Of a stretch of 64,000 bases of DNA, positions 15,312-23,554 are shown piece by piece. Numbering within the stretch: the stretch's first letter is position 1; the number at the start of each line of letters is the position of its first letter. This DNA is from Foetidibacter luteolus (GTDB lineage Bacteria > Bacteroidota > Bacteroidia > Chitinophagales > Chitinophagaceae): the NCBI RefSeq assembly GCF_009650435.1, contig NZ_VVIP01000059.1, positions 346,450 to 410,449 on the forward strand. The letters are read 5' to 3'. The translations under genes were made by a program, and so were the position numbers. A model generated the notes under the pieces. It did not search any database. It had not been told where the DNA came from and was given only the letters and a program-made list of their open reading frames with translations.

Positions 15312-15725
15312 CTATGCAGGATATTCTACAAAATTCCGTTCTGTTTCGTACAGGCGTACCTGCAGGTCGAGCCTGGTATCAATATGTGCCCGCAGGATAC
15401 GGTAAATAACAACGGCAATATTTTCTGCGGTGGGGTTTAGCTGGCGGAATTCTTCCGTATCCAGGTTAAGGTTTTTGTGATCAAATTTGTCGAGAACATA
15501 ATCCTTTATAATATCGCTGAGCAGTTTCATGTCCATCACAAAACCGGTACGCACATCTGGCTCTCCGGTAACTTTTACAATCAATTCGTAGTTATGGCCA
15601 TGGTAATTGGGGTTGTTGCATTTGCCGAAAACATTATTGTTTACTTCATCCGTCCAGCCGGGATTGTGCAGCCTATGAGCCGCATTAAAATGCTCTTTGC
15701 GAAAAACGGCTACTTTATTGCTCAT
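15312..15725 (-). CDS. 6-pyruvoyl-tetrahydropterin synthase paralogue 1
   Basis: A 137-residue PTPS/QueD-fold enzyme acting on dihydroneopterin triphosphate. Zinc ligands are His17 (HFNAAHRL), His42 and His44 (YHGHNY); catalytic Cys36 lies six residues before His42, the C-x5-HGH spacing of mammalian PTPS rather than the C-x3-HGH of QueD. DHKNLN and the late ETERNFVEY glutamate are present. It sits between the second paralogue (gap 75) and folE (gap 41). Best inference: tetrahydropterin (biopterin-like) synthesis. A QueD role in queuosine is a weaker alternative, since no other que gene is nearby. Confidence 0.9.
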   Translation of the reverse strand: MSNKVAVFRKEHFNAAHRLHNPGWTDEVNNNVFGKCNNPNYHGHNYELIVKVTGEPDVRTGFVMDMKLLSDIIKDYVLDKFDHKNLNLDTEEFRQLNPTAENIAVVIYRILRAHIDTRLDLQVRLYETERNFVEYPA

Positions 15726-15800
15726 ACTAATTCCGGTTTATAATGTTCAATAATTGCCTGGCCCGGGACATTAATAACAGGCTTACCGCCAAAAAAGTTG

Positions 15801-16211
15801 TCAGTTGCCAAAATATTCTACGTAAATCCTGGCGGTTTCAAACAGTTTTATGCAATGAAGTTGTACCTGTGGGGGAAGGTGCGGTTCCAGTTGTTTCCAG
15901 ATACCTATGGCCAGGTTTTCGGTGCTGCATATCTGGCCACGCAAAAATTCAACATCAAGGTTAAGGTTTTTGTGATCCACCTTGCTTATAACGTGCTCTT
16001 TAATCAGCACTTTTAGCTTCTTTACATCCATTAAAAAGCCGGTATCGGGGTCAACCTCGCCCTTAATGGTAACGTAAAGGTCAAAATTATGGCCATGCCA
16101 GTTTTCGTTGGCGCAAACACCAAACACTTCCTCGTTCTTTTCGGCGCTCCAGTTGGGGTTATACAACTTGTGAGCGGCATTAAAATGCTCTAACCTTGTA
16201 AGATAAACCAT
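15801..16211 (-). CDS. 6-pyruvoyl-tetrahydropterin synthase paralogue 2
   Basis: A 136-residue second PTPS-fold protein from the ATG giving MVYLTRLEHF; a TTG five codons upstream is less likely. Zinc ligands His14, His39, His41 and catalytic Cys33 keep the same C-x5-HGH spacing as paralogue 1 (VCANENWHGHNF), and VDHKNLNLD matches too. The N-terminal core is clearly related to paralogue 1 (HFNAAHKLYNP against HFNAAHRLHNP) but the C-terminal third differs. It is first in the leftward unit and has a perfect -7 element 24 bases upstream. Two intact active sites suggest two steps or two substrates, not a decayed copy. Confidence 0.9.
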   Translation of the reverse strand: MVYLTRLEHFNAAHKLYNPNWSAEKNEEVFGVCANENWHGHNFDLYVTIKGEVDPDTGFLMDVKKLKVLIKEHVISKVDHKNLNLDVEFLRGQICSTENLAIGIWKQLEPHLPPQVQLHCIKLFETARIYVEYFGN

Positions 16212-16234
16212 CGCTCTGCTCCTCAAAATTTGCG

Positions 16235-16242
16235 CAAAGGTA
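16235..16242 (-). promoter_or_regulatory. -7 promoter element of the pterin operon
   Basis: TACCTTTG on the minus strand, 23 bases before the ATG of PTPS paralogue 2. Confidence 0.6.
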
Positions 16243-16319
16243 AGGATTAGAAAAATAAGCGGATGGGAGTATATAGGTGGGGTGAATTTCGAATTTTCAT
16301 GCTAAGCTACCAGGTATTT

Positions 16320-16400
16320 TTGTAGGCCGGCGACATATCCCTATGGCATCGCCTGTTGCGTCGTCGCGAAGTTTCGGGATTCATCTGCAACAATACTATT
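16320..16400 (-). repeat. R1 interspersed repeat, partial
   Basis: On the minus strand: CCCGAAACTTCGCGAC, GACGCAACAGGCGATGCCAT and GTCGCCGGCCTA. It shares GACGCAACAGG with the copy at 61170 and CAGGCGATGCCAT with 51138. It lacks the GTACAAG part. Confidence 0.7.
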
Positions 16401-16574
16401 AAACTTTTATTTAAGCGAAAATCTGAAATGCACCCTATGGGCTCGGCTACATTCCTGGCATTGGTAACCCGATACGATAAGTTCCCGGATGGCGTGAGAG
16501 GGTGATAACACAGGGTTGTTGCCCTCTAACCGCCACGTATACAAGCTGCCCGGTAACGCAGCGGCGTGCTGCAC

Positions 16575-16686
16575 TTTCGGGTGAGGGATTGCAGCGGTTA
16601 CCCCGGTGAGGCCATCGCAGCAGGGCTTCTGTGCCGGAGTATGAGCGGAAAGCCCGGCCCGAGGTACGAGGGACACCCCCTAAAAA
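16575..16686 (-). repeat. R2 interspersed repeat
   Basis: Minus-strand copy with the CCCTCGTACCTCGGG left arm, GCTCATACTCCGGCAC, CCTCACCGGGGTAACCGCT and CAATCCCTCACCCGAAAG. Confidence 0.85.
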
Positions 16687-16727
16687 ATCTTATGAAAGCA
16701 GAGTTGACTTCCTATAACTACGGCTTG

Positions 16728-17669
16728 CTATCCCACTTTCCACCCAAAAGGCACATATTCGTTATCGAAGGTCCCATCCTCGTATAAATTAACCATGGCG
16801 TAACCATTATCCGTTTTATAGCGCATGCCTTTCCACCAGTTGCCGGACACGGCCCCGTTGCTTATGTAGGTTACCCCGTTGTATAAAACCTGCTCATAAA
16901 GATGAATATGGCCGCTGAGGCAAAGCTTAACATTCGGGTGTTTGTCAAAAAGGCTGATAATGCGGGCCGCATCGGTATGCAGCGATGCCTGCCCCAATAC
17001 AAAGCCCTGGTCCTGTTTAAACTTATTGTCAACCACAACCGTTGCGGCTGATACAATCGGCACGTGCGATGCCACAAGTACCGGTGTTGTTAATGGCGTT
17101 TTTGCAAGGTCGGCTTCCAGCCAGGCAAACTGTTCTTCATCAAGCTGGCAGGTGTACCAGGTGTCGTCTGTTTTGGGTTGTATGCTGTCAAGTATAATGA
17201 AATGCCAGCCGGCCTTATCAAAACTGCGGTATGGTGCGGCCAGGTGCATCTTTTCCAAAGCATACTTTTTGCCGTATAAGGGATCGTTCTTTTCTCCAAA
17301 GCCCCAGCAGTCATGGTTGCCAATACAGTATTCAATCGGCAGAGAATTATCCTTTTTAAAGATGTCATGCCAGAGCTTCCATTGGGTTTCAACCCTGTCT
17401 TTTGGTTGTTTCAGCGCATCAAAAATTGAGTCGCCGCCACTTAATATAAAAGCTGGTTGTTGCTTTTGAGACTGCAAATGGTGCAGGCAGGCGGCCAGCC
17501 CGGCAGGGGCGTTTAACTCAGGTTCCATGTGTACATCTGTAAGGTGGGCAAAGCGCAATACAGGTTTTCCGCTATATTCGCTTTTAACTGAGGCAAAACT
17601 GCGTAGTGCCGGAAACATACCGGCCAGGGCCATTAACCCCGACTGTTTTAAAAGTGTGCGACGGTTCAT
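16728..17669 (-). CDS. Calcineurin-like metallophosphoesterase, exported
   Basis: A 313-residue phosphoesterase with all five metal motifs: TDVH, GGDS, GNHD, SHVP and SGHIH. The N-terminus MNRRTLLKQSGLMALAGM resembles a Tat or Sec signal; the twin Arg is followed by T-L-L, so Tat export is plausible but not proven. The catalytic domain fills the rest. Relatives include 3',5'-cyclic-AMP phosphodiesterase CpdA-like and purple-acid-phosphatase-like enzymes; substrate cannot be fixed. It is a single gene, divergent from the GT4 gene. Confidence 0.92.
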   Translation of the reverse strand: MNRRTLLKQSGLMALAGMFPALRSFASVKSEYSGKPVLRFAHLTDVHMEPELNAPAGLAACLHHLQSQKQQPAFILSGGDSIFDALKQPKDRVETQWKLWHDIFKKDNSLPIEYCIGNHDCWGFGEKNDPLYGKKYALEKMHLAAPYRSFDKAGWHFIILDSIQPKTDDTWYTCQLDEEQFAWLEADLAKTPLTTPVLVASHVPIVSAATVVVDNKFKQDQGFVLGQASLHTDAARIISLFDKHPNVKLCLSGHIHLYEQVLYNGVTYISNGAVSGNWWKGMRYKTDNGYAMVNLYEDGTFDNEYVPFGWKVG

Positions 17670-17767
17670 AACTATGTATTTTCAGGTTAAGCAAGGCAAA
17701 CTTATTGATTATTAATGCCATGTGTAACCGTAACCTTACAGTTAATAATAACTTATTACCCGGATAA

Positions 17768-17775
17768 TATTTTTG
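17768..17775 (+). promoter_or_regulatory. -7 promoter element of the GT4 gene
   Basis: TATTTTTG, nine bases before the ATG at 17785. It shows that the TTG inside it is not the start. Confidence 0.6.
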
Positions 17776-17784
17776 TACCCCTTT

Positions 17785-18804
17785 ATGAATAGAAAATTAA
17801 TTTATATAGACAACTTTCTTACACAGCATGGCCGAACGCCTACCAGCGGTGTGGCAATGGTTGACCTGTTTAAAAAAGAAGGCTATAATATCGTGTACGC
17901 CAGTAAAATTAATAACAGGGTTTTGAGGCTGCTGGATATGTTATTACTGGTACTTAAAAACCGCAAAAATTCTGTTGCACTCATTGCCACCTACAGCACG
18001 CAGGCTTTTTATTTTGCTTACCTGTGTGGCTGGCTGTGCAGGCTTTTAAAAATACCGTATATACCTAAACTGCATGGGGGCGATTTGCCTGGCAGGATTA
18101 AGCGTTCTCCCGGTATGTGCCGCCGTTATTTTGGAAAAAGTGTTGTTAACGTAGCTGTATCCGGCTACCTGGAAGTTTGCATGAGAGAAAACGGTTGGAA
18201 CTGTACGGTAATCTCCAATTACATACGTATTGCCAGCTATCCTTTTAAGCAGCGCACCCACTGCAGCCCAAAGCTTTTGTGGGTACGGTCTTTTCATATA
18301 ATTTATAATCCCTGGCTGGCGCTAAAGTTGCTAAAGGAGTTATTGAAACAATACCCCGATGCTCAGCTAACCATGATAGGCCCGGATAAGGATGGCTGTA
18401 TGGGTTCCTGTAAGTTGTACGCAAAAGAAGCGGGTATAACAGAGCATGTGCATTTTACAGGGTTGTTAGGTAAACCTGAATGGACGGCCCTGGCGGCGGA
18501 ACACGACATATTTATCAACACTTCCAATTTTGATAACCTGCCGGTTAGCGTAATGGAAGCAATGGCGTTGGGCATGGCCGTTGTAAGCACAGATGTTGGG
18601 GGTGTTAAATACCTTGTTACAGACAATGAAAACGGGCTTGTGGTTGCCCCGGACAACCTGGAAGAAATGCTGAAAGCGGTTAAACGTTTTTTACATGATG
18701 ACAGCCTTACGCAAAGCCTTAGCCTGGCTGCCGGGCAAAAAGCAAAGGAGTACGATTATGAAGCTGTAAGCGCCAAATGGAAAAAACTGCTGGCGCAGTT
18801 CTGA
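17785..18804 (+). CDS. Glycosyltransferase family 4 (GT-B fold)
   Basis: A 339-residue GT4 retaining glycosyltransferase. The ATG at 17785 gives MNRKLIYIDNF; a TTG four codons earlier lies within the promoter. The C-terminal sugar-nucleotide domain is clear: TMIGPDKDG, HVHFTGLLGKPEW, DIFINTSNFDNLPVSVMEAMALGMAVVSTDVGGVKYLV, the family E-x7-E-like region, and a final coil. The N-terminal part (GVAMVDLFKKEGYNIV) is the acceptor domain; LPKLHGGDLPG-like PKLHGGDLPGRI is seen. Its stop directly abuts the stop of the opposite GT61 gene. Likely part of a small glycan locus. Confidence 0.93.
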   Translation: MNRKLIYIDNFLTQHGRTPTSGVAMVDLFKKEGYNIVYASKINNRVLRLLDMLLLVLKNRKNSVALIATYSTQAFYFAYLCGWLCRLLKIPYIPKLHGGDLPGRIKRSPGMCRRYFGKSVVNVAVSGYLEVCMRENGWNCTVISNYIRIASYPFKQRTHCSPKLLWVRSFHIIYNPWLALKLLKELLKQYPDAQLTMIGPDKDGCMGSCKLYAKEAGITEHVHFTGLLGKPEWTALAAEHDIFINTSNFDNLPVSVMEAMALGMAVVSTDVGGVKYLVTDNENGLVVAPDNLEEMLKAVKRFLHDDSLTQSLSLAAGQKAKEYDYEAVSAKWKKLLAQF

Positions 18805-19872
18805 TTATTGTTCCGCTTTTTTATTGTGCAATAGGCTTACTACAACTTCGGCCAACTGCCCTGGTTCAACAAAGAAGTTGGAACGGGACTTAAAGTACGG
18901 TGTCAGCGCCTTTGCAGTAAAATAAGTATACGGCCTGTTAAGTGCCGAAGCGATTGAGATAAAGCTGTTGTTTACTTTTTGCGGCGGGCCTATTTCGGCA
19001 AGCTCCGCATGCTGTGTGAAAATTAAGCTGGCCAGTCCTGCACCATGGCCGCCAATAATAAGCCTGGCATTAGAAATGGCTGCAACCTGCGCGGCAATGC
19101 TCATTTGTTCAGGGTAAAGCACAACTACTTTTACGCCTTTACTTCGTAGTGTTTCAAAACAATCTTCTTCATTTTCAACATGGCGGCTGGCAGTATATTT
19201 CCGGCTTATCCATGCGCAGTAGTCACCGCTTTCCATAGGTATGGTCATACGGCTGATAACTTCTGCCAGTTTTTGTTGTAGTAAGGTTAGTAGCTGAGGG
19301 TGTGGAATGCTGTAGTTAAACAGGTCAATAAAAATCCGCCTTGCCGGAACATGGTACATCTTTCTTGCAACAAACGCTGCTGTCACCTGTTCGTAATGTA
19401 GCTCAAACATTTGCAGCAAGTCTTTTTGCCACCGGTATTTGCAAACTACCCATGAATAGATGGGCAGCCCTTTGTCCTTTGCATACAGCATAGCCGGCAA
19501 ATCTTCTACTATAAAATGATAGTATCCCCTGGACCATTTGTTGCCCCATACATAAATGGCATTTATGCTGCTGTGGCTAACCGACGGGTTTATTTTCTCA
19601 GCCAGCACATCTTTGGCAAAAAGGTGGGCATACCTGTTGCGGTAGTTTTGCGGTAACAGGTGATGGAGGAAAAAACTGCCGTCCGCGGTTTTAACAATGC
19701 CAAACCTGTGAGATATGGTGCAGCCGCTTACAATGCTGAACAAATCTTCATTTTCTGTTTCCGGTGCTGCCGGTTTACCTGGGTTAAGCAATATTTTGGC
19801 CGCGCCGTTATCTATATTTCTTAGGGTGCCGTAAAAAGCAGTACGCAGTATGGCCGTCCAATGATTAATCAT
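18805..19872 (-). CDS. Glycosyltransferase family 61
   Basis: A 355-residue GT61 (DUF563) protein. Signatures: YHFIVEDLPAMLYA (the SYYHFLxE-like motif), RKYTASRHVENEED, SIAAQVAAISNARLIIGGHGAGLASLIF (the family's best-known block) and AELAEIGPP. GT61 enzymes in plants and animals transfer xylose, arabinose or GlcNAc; bacterial members decorate surface glycans. No membrane segment. The gene is opposite in strand to its GT neighbours: end-to-end with the GT4 gene with no base between the stops, and divergent from the GT2 gene (gap 119 bases). Confidence 0.9.
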   Translation of the reverse strand: MINHWTAILRTAFYGTLRNIDNGAAKILLNPGKPAAPETENEDLFSIVSGCTISHRFGIVKTADGSFFLHHLLPQNYRNRYAHLFAKDVLAEKINPSVSHSSINAIYVWGNKWSRGYYHFIVEDLPAMLYAKDKGLPIYSWVVCKYRWQKDLLQMFELHYEQVTAAFVARKMYHVPARRIFIDLFNYSIPHPQLLTLLQQKLAEVISRMTIPMESGDYCAWISRKYTASRHVENEEDCFETLRSKGVKVVVLYPEQMSIAAQVAAISNARLIIGGHGAGLASLIFTQHAELAEIGPPQKVNNSFISIASALNRPYTYFTAKALTPYFKSRSNFFVEPGQLAEVVVSLLHNKKAEQ

Positions 19873-19991
19873 TTTTTAAACTCAATATTTGCGGGTATTG
19901 CATGTAATATAAGAACCATTCTTTAGTTTTAATTTTCAAGGCACTGCTTATAGCCGTTTAACCCAATCGCAGGTCCAATATTACATTATTC

Positions 19992-20954
19992 ATGATAACC
20001 ATCATTTGCCCGGTATATAACGAGTCAAGGTATATTAAAAATGTACTAGATTTTTATATTGGCGCTATGCCACATGAAAAAGAAATGATATTGGTTGATG
20101 GCAGTTCAACAGACGATACCTGCGCTATTATAAAGTCTTATGCTGAAAAACATCCGGGTATAAAACTGTTGCATAATCCCAAAAGGTATGTGCCACATTC
20201 CCTCAATATGGCCCTGCAGCAGGCCAGCGGAGAAATCATTATCCGTATGGATGCACATACGGAGTATGCCGAGGACTACTTCGAAAAAATTATAGAAACT
20301 TTTAAAAAGAGCGGCGCCGATATTGTGGGCGGCCCCATGCGCATAGCCCGGGGCAATTTTGTGCAGCAGGCTATCGGGTATGCCACTTCAACTATTTTCG
20401 GAATTGGCGACAGCTCCTTTCATTTCGAGGATTATGAAGGTTTTACTGACAGTGTTTATCTTGGCGCATGGAAGAAACATATATTTGCGCTTACCGGTGT
20501 TTTTGATGAAACCCTTAAACGCAACCAGGATGATGAGTTTCATTACCGTGCCAGGAAAAACGGGTTTACCATCTATCAATCCCCGCAAATAAAGCTGCAG
20601 TATTACCCACGGGATTCATTTGCTAAAGTGTTTAAGCAGTATTACGAGTATGGTTTGTACAAACCCTTTGTGCTAAAGAAAAATAAGTCTGCCATACGCT
20701 GGCGCCACCTGGTTCCTTCCATGTTTGTGACGTATTTGGTTGTGGTATTAGCCGCCTTGCTGGCGCCTTACTACCTGCTGTTGATACCCCTTTTTTGTTA
20801 TGCTACGCTGGATGCCTTTTTCAGTATTGCCAGTAAAAAAACATTTGCGGTAATGTGGCGCATAGCAGTTGCATACCCTGTTATTCATATAGCGTATGGC
20901 TCCGGTTTTATCGGTGGTTTGCTGCGCATGTGGCTAAAAAGAAAAGAGGTTTAG
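19992..20954 (+). CDS. Glycosyltransferase family 2, ExoA-like, membrane-bound
   Basis: A 320-residue GT2 inverting glycosyltransferase. The GT-A domain shows ITIICPVYNESRYI, ILVDGSSTDDT, RMDAHTEYAEDYF (the metal-binding D-x-H form typical of ExoA-like enzymes), GGPMRIARG and RNQDDEFHYRARKNGF. The C-terminal 80 residues contain two or three hydrophobic segments (FVTYLVVVLAALLAPYYLLL and following), so it works at the inner membrane, probably adding sugar to a lipid-linked intermediate. With the GT4 and GT61 genes it forms a compact glycan cluster lacking a flippase or polymerase. Confidence 0.92.
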   Translation: MITIICPVYNESRYIKNVLDFYIGAMPHEKEMILVDGSSTDDTCAIIKSYAEKHPGIKLLHNPKRYVPHSLNMALQQASGEIIIRMDAHTEYAEDYFEKIIETFKKSGADIVGGPMRIARGNFVQQAIGYATSTIFGIGDSSFHFEDYEGFTDSVYLGAWKKHIFALTGVFDETLKRNQDDEFHYRARKNGFTIYQSPQIKLQYYPRDSFAKVFKQYYEYGLYKPFVLKKNKSAIRWRHLVPSMFVTYLVVVLAALLAPYYLLLIPLFCYATLDAFFSIASKKTFAVMWRIAVAYPVIHIAYGSGFIGGLLRMWLKRKEV

Positions 20955-21017
20955 TTTGGGTTAGTAGGCAACTCACCAGGTCATATAAATACATGTTTTT
21001 CCTGTTACAGTTTTATT

Positions 21018-21130
21018 TTGGGGGTGTCCCCAAGCTGCGCAAGGGGCCGGGCTTTCCGCTCATACTCCGGCACAGAGCCATCGCACAAAACCTTCACCGG
21101 GGTATCCGCTTCAATCCCTCACCCGAAAGG
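21018..21130 (+). repeat. R2 interspersed repeat
   Basis: Complete copy: GGGGGTGTCCCCAAGC, TGCGCAAGGGGCCGGGC, TTTCCGCTCATACTCCGGCA, variable middle, CCTTCACCGGGGTATCCGCT, CAATCCCTCACCCGAAAG. It can serve as the reference copy. Confidence 0.88.
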
Positions 21131-21279
21131 CAGTTGCCGGTTGCAAGTTACTGGTTACCAGTCTGATGATGTGTAAGTGGTTGAGGCTGTTTAGGAGTGT
21201 TGATGTGCAAGTTCTCCAAAGCCGCAGAGCCGCAAACATTGAACATTAAACAAAAGAACATTGAACAGTAAAGCCATAG

Positions 21280-21390
21280 AAACGGCAGGTCAAACTAACC
21301 TGCGGGAAAAGCCGCGTAGCGAATCCAACAGTAGAAGAGTGCGACGCAACGATGCTCAATAACTGTTCCTGCCGCCGGGCTCATAAATAC
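21280..21390 (+). repeat. R1 interspersed repeat, GCGACGC type
   Basis: GTAGAAGAGTGCGACGCAAC (from 21331), GATGCTCAATAACTGTTCC, TGCCGCCGGGCTCATAAATA. Confidence 0.8.
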
Positions 21391-21450
21391 TCCCCGCCGT
21401 TAAATCAACATTAAGTTTTCAGCATTTGCTTGCATCATATAAATAATCGG

Positions 21451-21458
21451 TACTTTTG
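21451..21458 (+). promoter_or_regulatory. -7 promoter element of the marR-hutHU unit
   Basis: TACTTTTG, 44 bases before the marR ATG. The spacer carries TAAGTGCTTA, a small dyad that might be an operator (weak). Confidence 0.5.
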
Positions 21459-21502
21459 AAATTGTGTAAGTGCTTATATAATCAATAAAGCTTGCCAGTT
21501 AT

Positions 21503-21985
21503 ATGAATTTTTACCAGCAACTTGGGTTCCTTGTATTCGGCAGCCGGTTAAAACGGTTGGGCGAAACACTCATTGGCGATATCAATAAAATCTACCAATC
21601 GCACCGCATAGCATTTGATGCATCCTGGTTTCCGGTTTTCTATATCTTATCTCAAAAACAACAGGTATCTATTAAAGAAATTGCAGACGAACTGAATGTT
21701 TCTCATTCGGCTGTAAGCCAGTTGATAAGCAGCCTGCAGCAGAAAGGCTTTATCGCATCCGTTGTATCAAAGGAAGATGCCCGCCACCGCGCCATCACAT
21801 TTACCGCGGAAGGGGAGAAGCTGCTTGCCAAAATACAACCTGTATGGCAGGCGCTGGAAAAAGCCATGCAAAACCTGGCGCAGGAATCTCCGGAAAGCGT
21901 CCAACTGCTGGGGGCTTTAACAGCTTTGGAAAATAACCTTCAGCAGGAAGCATTATTCGACAGGATAGAAAAAAATCTTAATTAA
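21503..21985 (+). CDS. MarR-family transcriptional regulator
   Basis: A 160-residue winged-helix regulator. The helix-turn-helix is QVSIKEIADELNVSHSAVSQLISSLQ (about residues 53-78) and the wing is SVVSKEDARHRAITFTAEG. N- and C-terminal helices form the dimer interface. It is the first gene of a unit with hutH (gap 8 bases), so it probably senses histidine or urocanate and controls the unit; the ligand is inference. The usual hut regulator in proteobacteria is HutC of the GntR family, so this arrangement differs. Confidence 0.92.
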   Translation: MNFYQQLGFLVFGSRLKRLGETLIGDINKIYQSHRIAFDASWFPVFYILSQKQQVSIKEIADELNVSHSAVSQLISSLQQKGFIASVVSKEDARHRAITFTAEGEKLLAKIQPVWQALEKAMQNLAQESPESVQLLGALTALENNLQQEALFDRIEKNLN

Positions 21986-21993
21986 TTGTTGCC

Positions 21994-23505
21994 ATGAGTT
22001 ACAACTATTTGCCGCTTGACAGGAAATGGCTAAGCTTTCAGCAGGTTAAAAACCTGCTGGATTACCAGCAACTGGTTTCCATTACGTTTGATGCCCATGA
22101 ACGCATAACGCGTTGCCGGCAATACCTTGATGAAAAGATGGATACTTCGGATGTGCTGATGTATGGCATCAATACGGGCTTTGGCTTTCTGCAGAACGTA
22201 AAAATTGACAGCGGCCAGGTTGGGCAACTGCAATACAACCTGCTTACATCTCATGCCTGTGGCCTGGGGGAGGAAGTGCCTGCCGATATTGTAAAGCTGA
22301 TGCTGATGCTGAAGATAAAGTCGTTAAGCTATGGCCACAGCGGTGTGCAGATTGATACGGTAAAGCGGCTGATGGATATGTATAACCACAACGTATTGCC
22401 TGTTATTTACACGCAGGGTTCTTTAGGCGCTTCCGGAGACCTTGCACCCCTTAGCCACCTTAGCCTTCCGCTGATAGGTCTTGGAGAAGTTTATTTTGAA
22501 GGCGAGAAACAGCCATCGCAGCAGGTGCTGGATAAGCTGGGCTGGCGGGCTATACAACTACAGAGTAAAGAAGGCCTGGCACTTATTAATGGTACACAAT
22601 TCATGAGCGCCTATGGCATGTACTGCCTTAAAAAAGCTGAGCATCTTTACGCTGTGGCTAACCTGGTTTGCGCTTTGTCTTTTGATGCGTTTAATTGTAT
22701 TGTTGAACCGCTGCATGAGCGTATTCACCGCATCAGGCCACATAAAGGCCAGGCAAGCGCGGCAAATGACATAAGAAACTATCTGCATGGCAGCCAGGTA
22801 ATGCAGCAGCCTAAAAAAGAAGTGCAGGACCCTTACTCCTTCCGGTGTGTACCGCAGGTGCACGGCGCAACCAAAGACGTACTGGAAACTGTATTGAATG
22901 TTTTTCTTACAGAGATAAACTCGGTAACAGATAATCCCAATATTTTTCCCGACGAAGATCTGATTGTGAGCGGGGGTAACTTTCATGGCCAGCCGCTGGC
23001 GCTGCACCTTGACTTTCTCAGCATTGCTATGAGTGAACTGGCCAACATAAGCGAAAGGCGTATTTACCAGCTCATCAGCGGCCAGCGTGGGTTACCGCTG
23101 TTCCTGGTAAAAGATGCGGGGCTTAACTCCGGTTTTATGATACCCCAATATACGGCCGCGGGCATCGTAAGCGAGAACAAACAATTGTGTACCCCATCCA
23201 GTGTTGACAGTATCTCATCGTCCAACAACCAGGAAGACCATGTTAGCATGGGCGCTAATGCCGCTACCAAATGTTTGCGGGTCATCAACAACGTAGAAAA
23301 AGTACTGGCCATAGAGCTGATGAGTGCTGCGCAGGCATTGGATTTCAGGCGGCCTTTAAAAACATCGCCGGTATTGGAAAATTTATACCAGGCATTCAGG
23401 AAAGAAGTAAGCTTTAACGAGGCGGACAGGGTATTACATGACGATATGATGAAGGCGATAGCGTTTGTAAGCAACATAAAAACGCCAAGCGGAACAGAAG
23501 TGTAA
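21994..23505 (+). CDS. hutH: Histidine ammonia-lyase
   Basis: A 503-residue lyase making urocanate and ammonia from histidine. The Ala-Ser-Gly triad that self-cyclises to the MIO cofactor is residues 146-148 in GSLGASGDLAPLSHL. Tyr57 in MYGINTGFG is the catalytic Tyr. VTDNPNIF, QEDHVSMGANAA and the SISSSNNQ stretch complete the family pattern. A tyrosine or phenylalanine ammonia-lyase is possible from the family alone, but the neighbouring hutU makes HutH by far the best call. Gap to hutU is 49 bases. Confidence 0.95.
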   Translation: MSYNYLPLDRKWLSFQQVKNLLDYQQLVSITFDAHERITRCRQYLDEKMDTSDVLMYGINTGFGFLQNVKIDSGQVGQLQYNLLTSHACGLGEEVPADIVKLMLMLKIKSLSYGHSGVQIDTVKRLMDMYNHNVLPVIYTQGSLGASGDLAPLSHLSLPLIGLGEVYFEGEKQPSQQVLDKLGWRAIQLQSKEGLALINGTQFMSAYGMYCLKKAEHLYAVANLVCALSFDAFNCIVEPLHERIHRIRPHKGQASAANDIRNYLHGSQVMQQPKKEVQDPYSFRCVPQVHGATKDVLETVLNVFLTEINSVTDNPNIFPDEDLIVSGGNFHGQPLALHLDFLSIAMSELANISERRIYQLISGQRGLPLFLVKDAGLNSGFMIPQYTAAGIVSENKQLCTPSSVDSISSSNNQEDHVSMGANAATKCLRVINNVEKVLAIELMSAAQALDFRRPLKTSPVLENLYQAFRKEVSFNEADRVLHDDMMKAIAFVSNIKTPSGTEV

Positions 23506-23554
23506 ACGCAAAAAATCTCAATTCACCCATTTCCTCACTTAAATCATTTACACC

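Larger units (their letters stand above)
16212..16727. other. Intergenic gap with R1 and R2 copies
   Basis: About 515 bases between the pterin unit and the phosphatase. It holds the pterin promoter, an R1 copy (16320-16400) and an R2 copy (16575-16686). The stretch 16400-16570 shows no feature I recognise. Confidence 0.65.
20955..21450. other. Intergenic gap with R2 and R1 copies
   Basis: About 500 bases. R2 lies at 21018-21130 and R1 at 21280-21390. The interval 21135-21280 is A/G-rich with GAACATTGAACA-like words and no gene. Confidence 0.65.

Noticed and set aside
17669..17785. Riboswitch in the divergent gap before the GT4 gene
   Set aside because: Too short, and the -7 element leaves only a few bases of leader.
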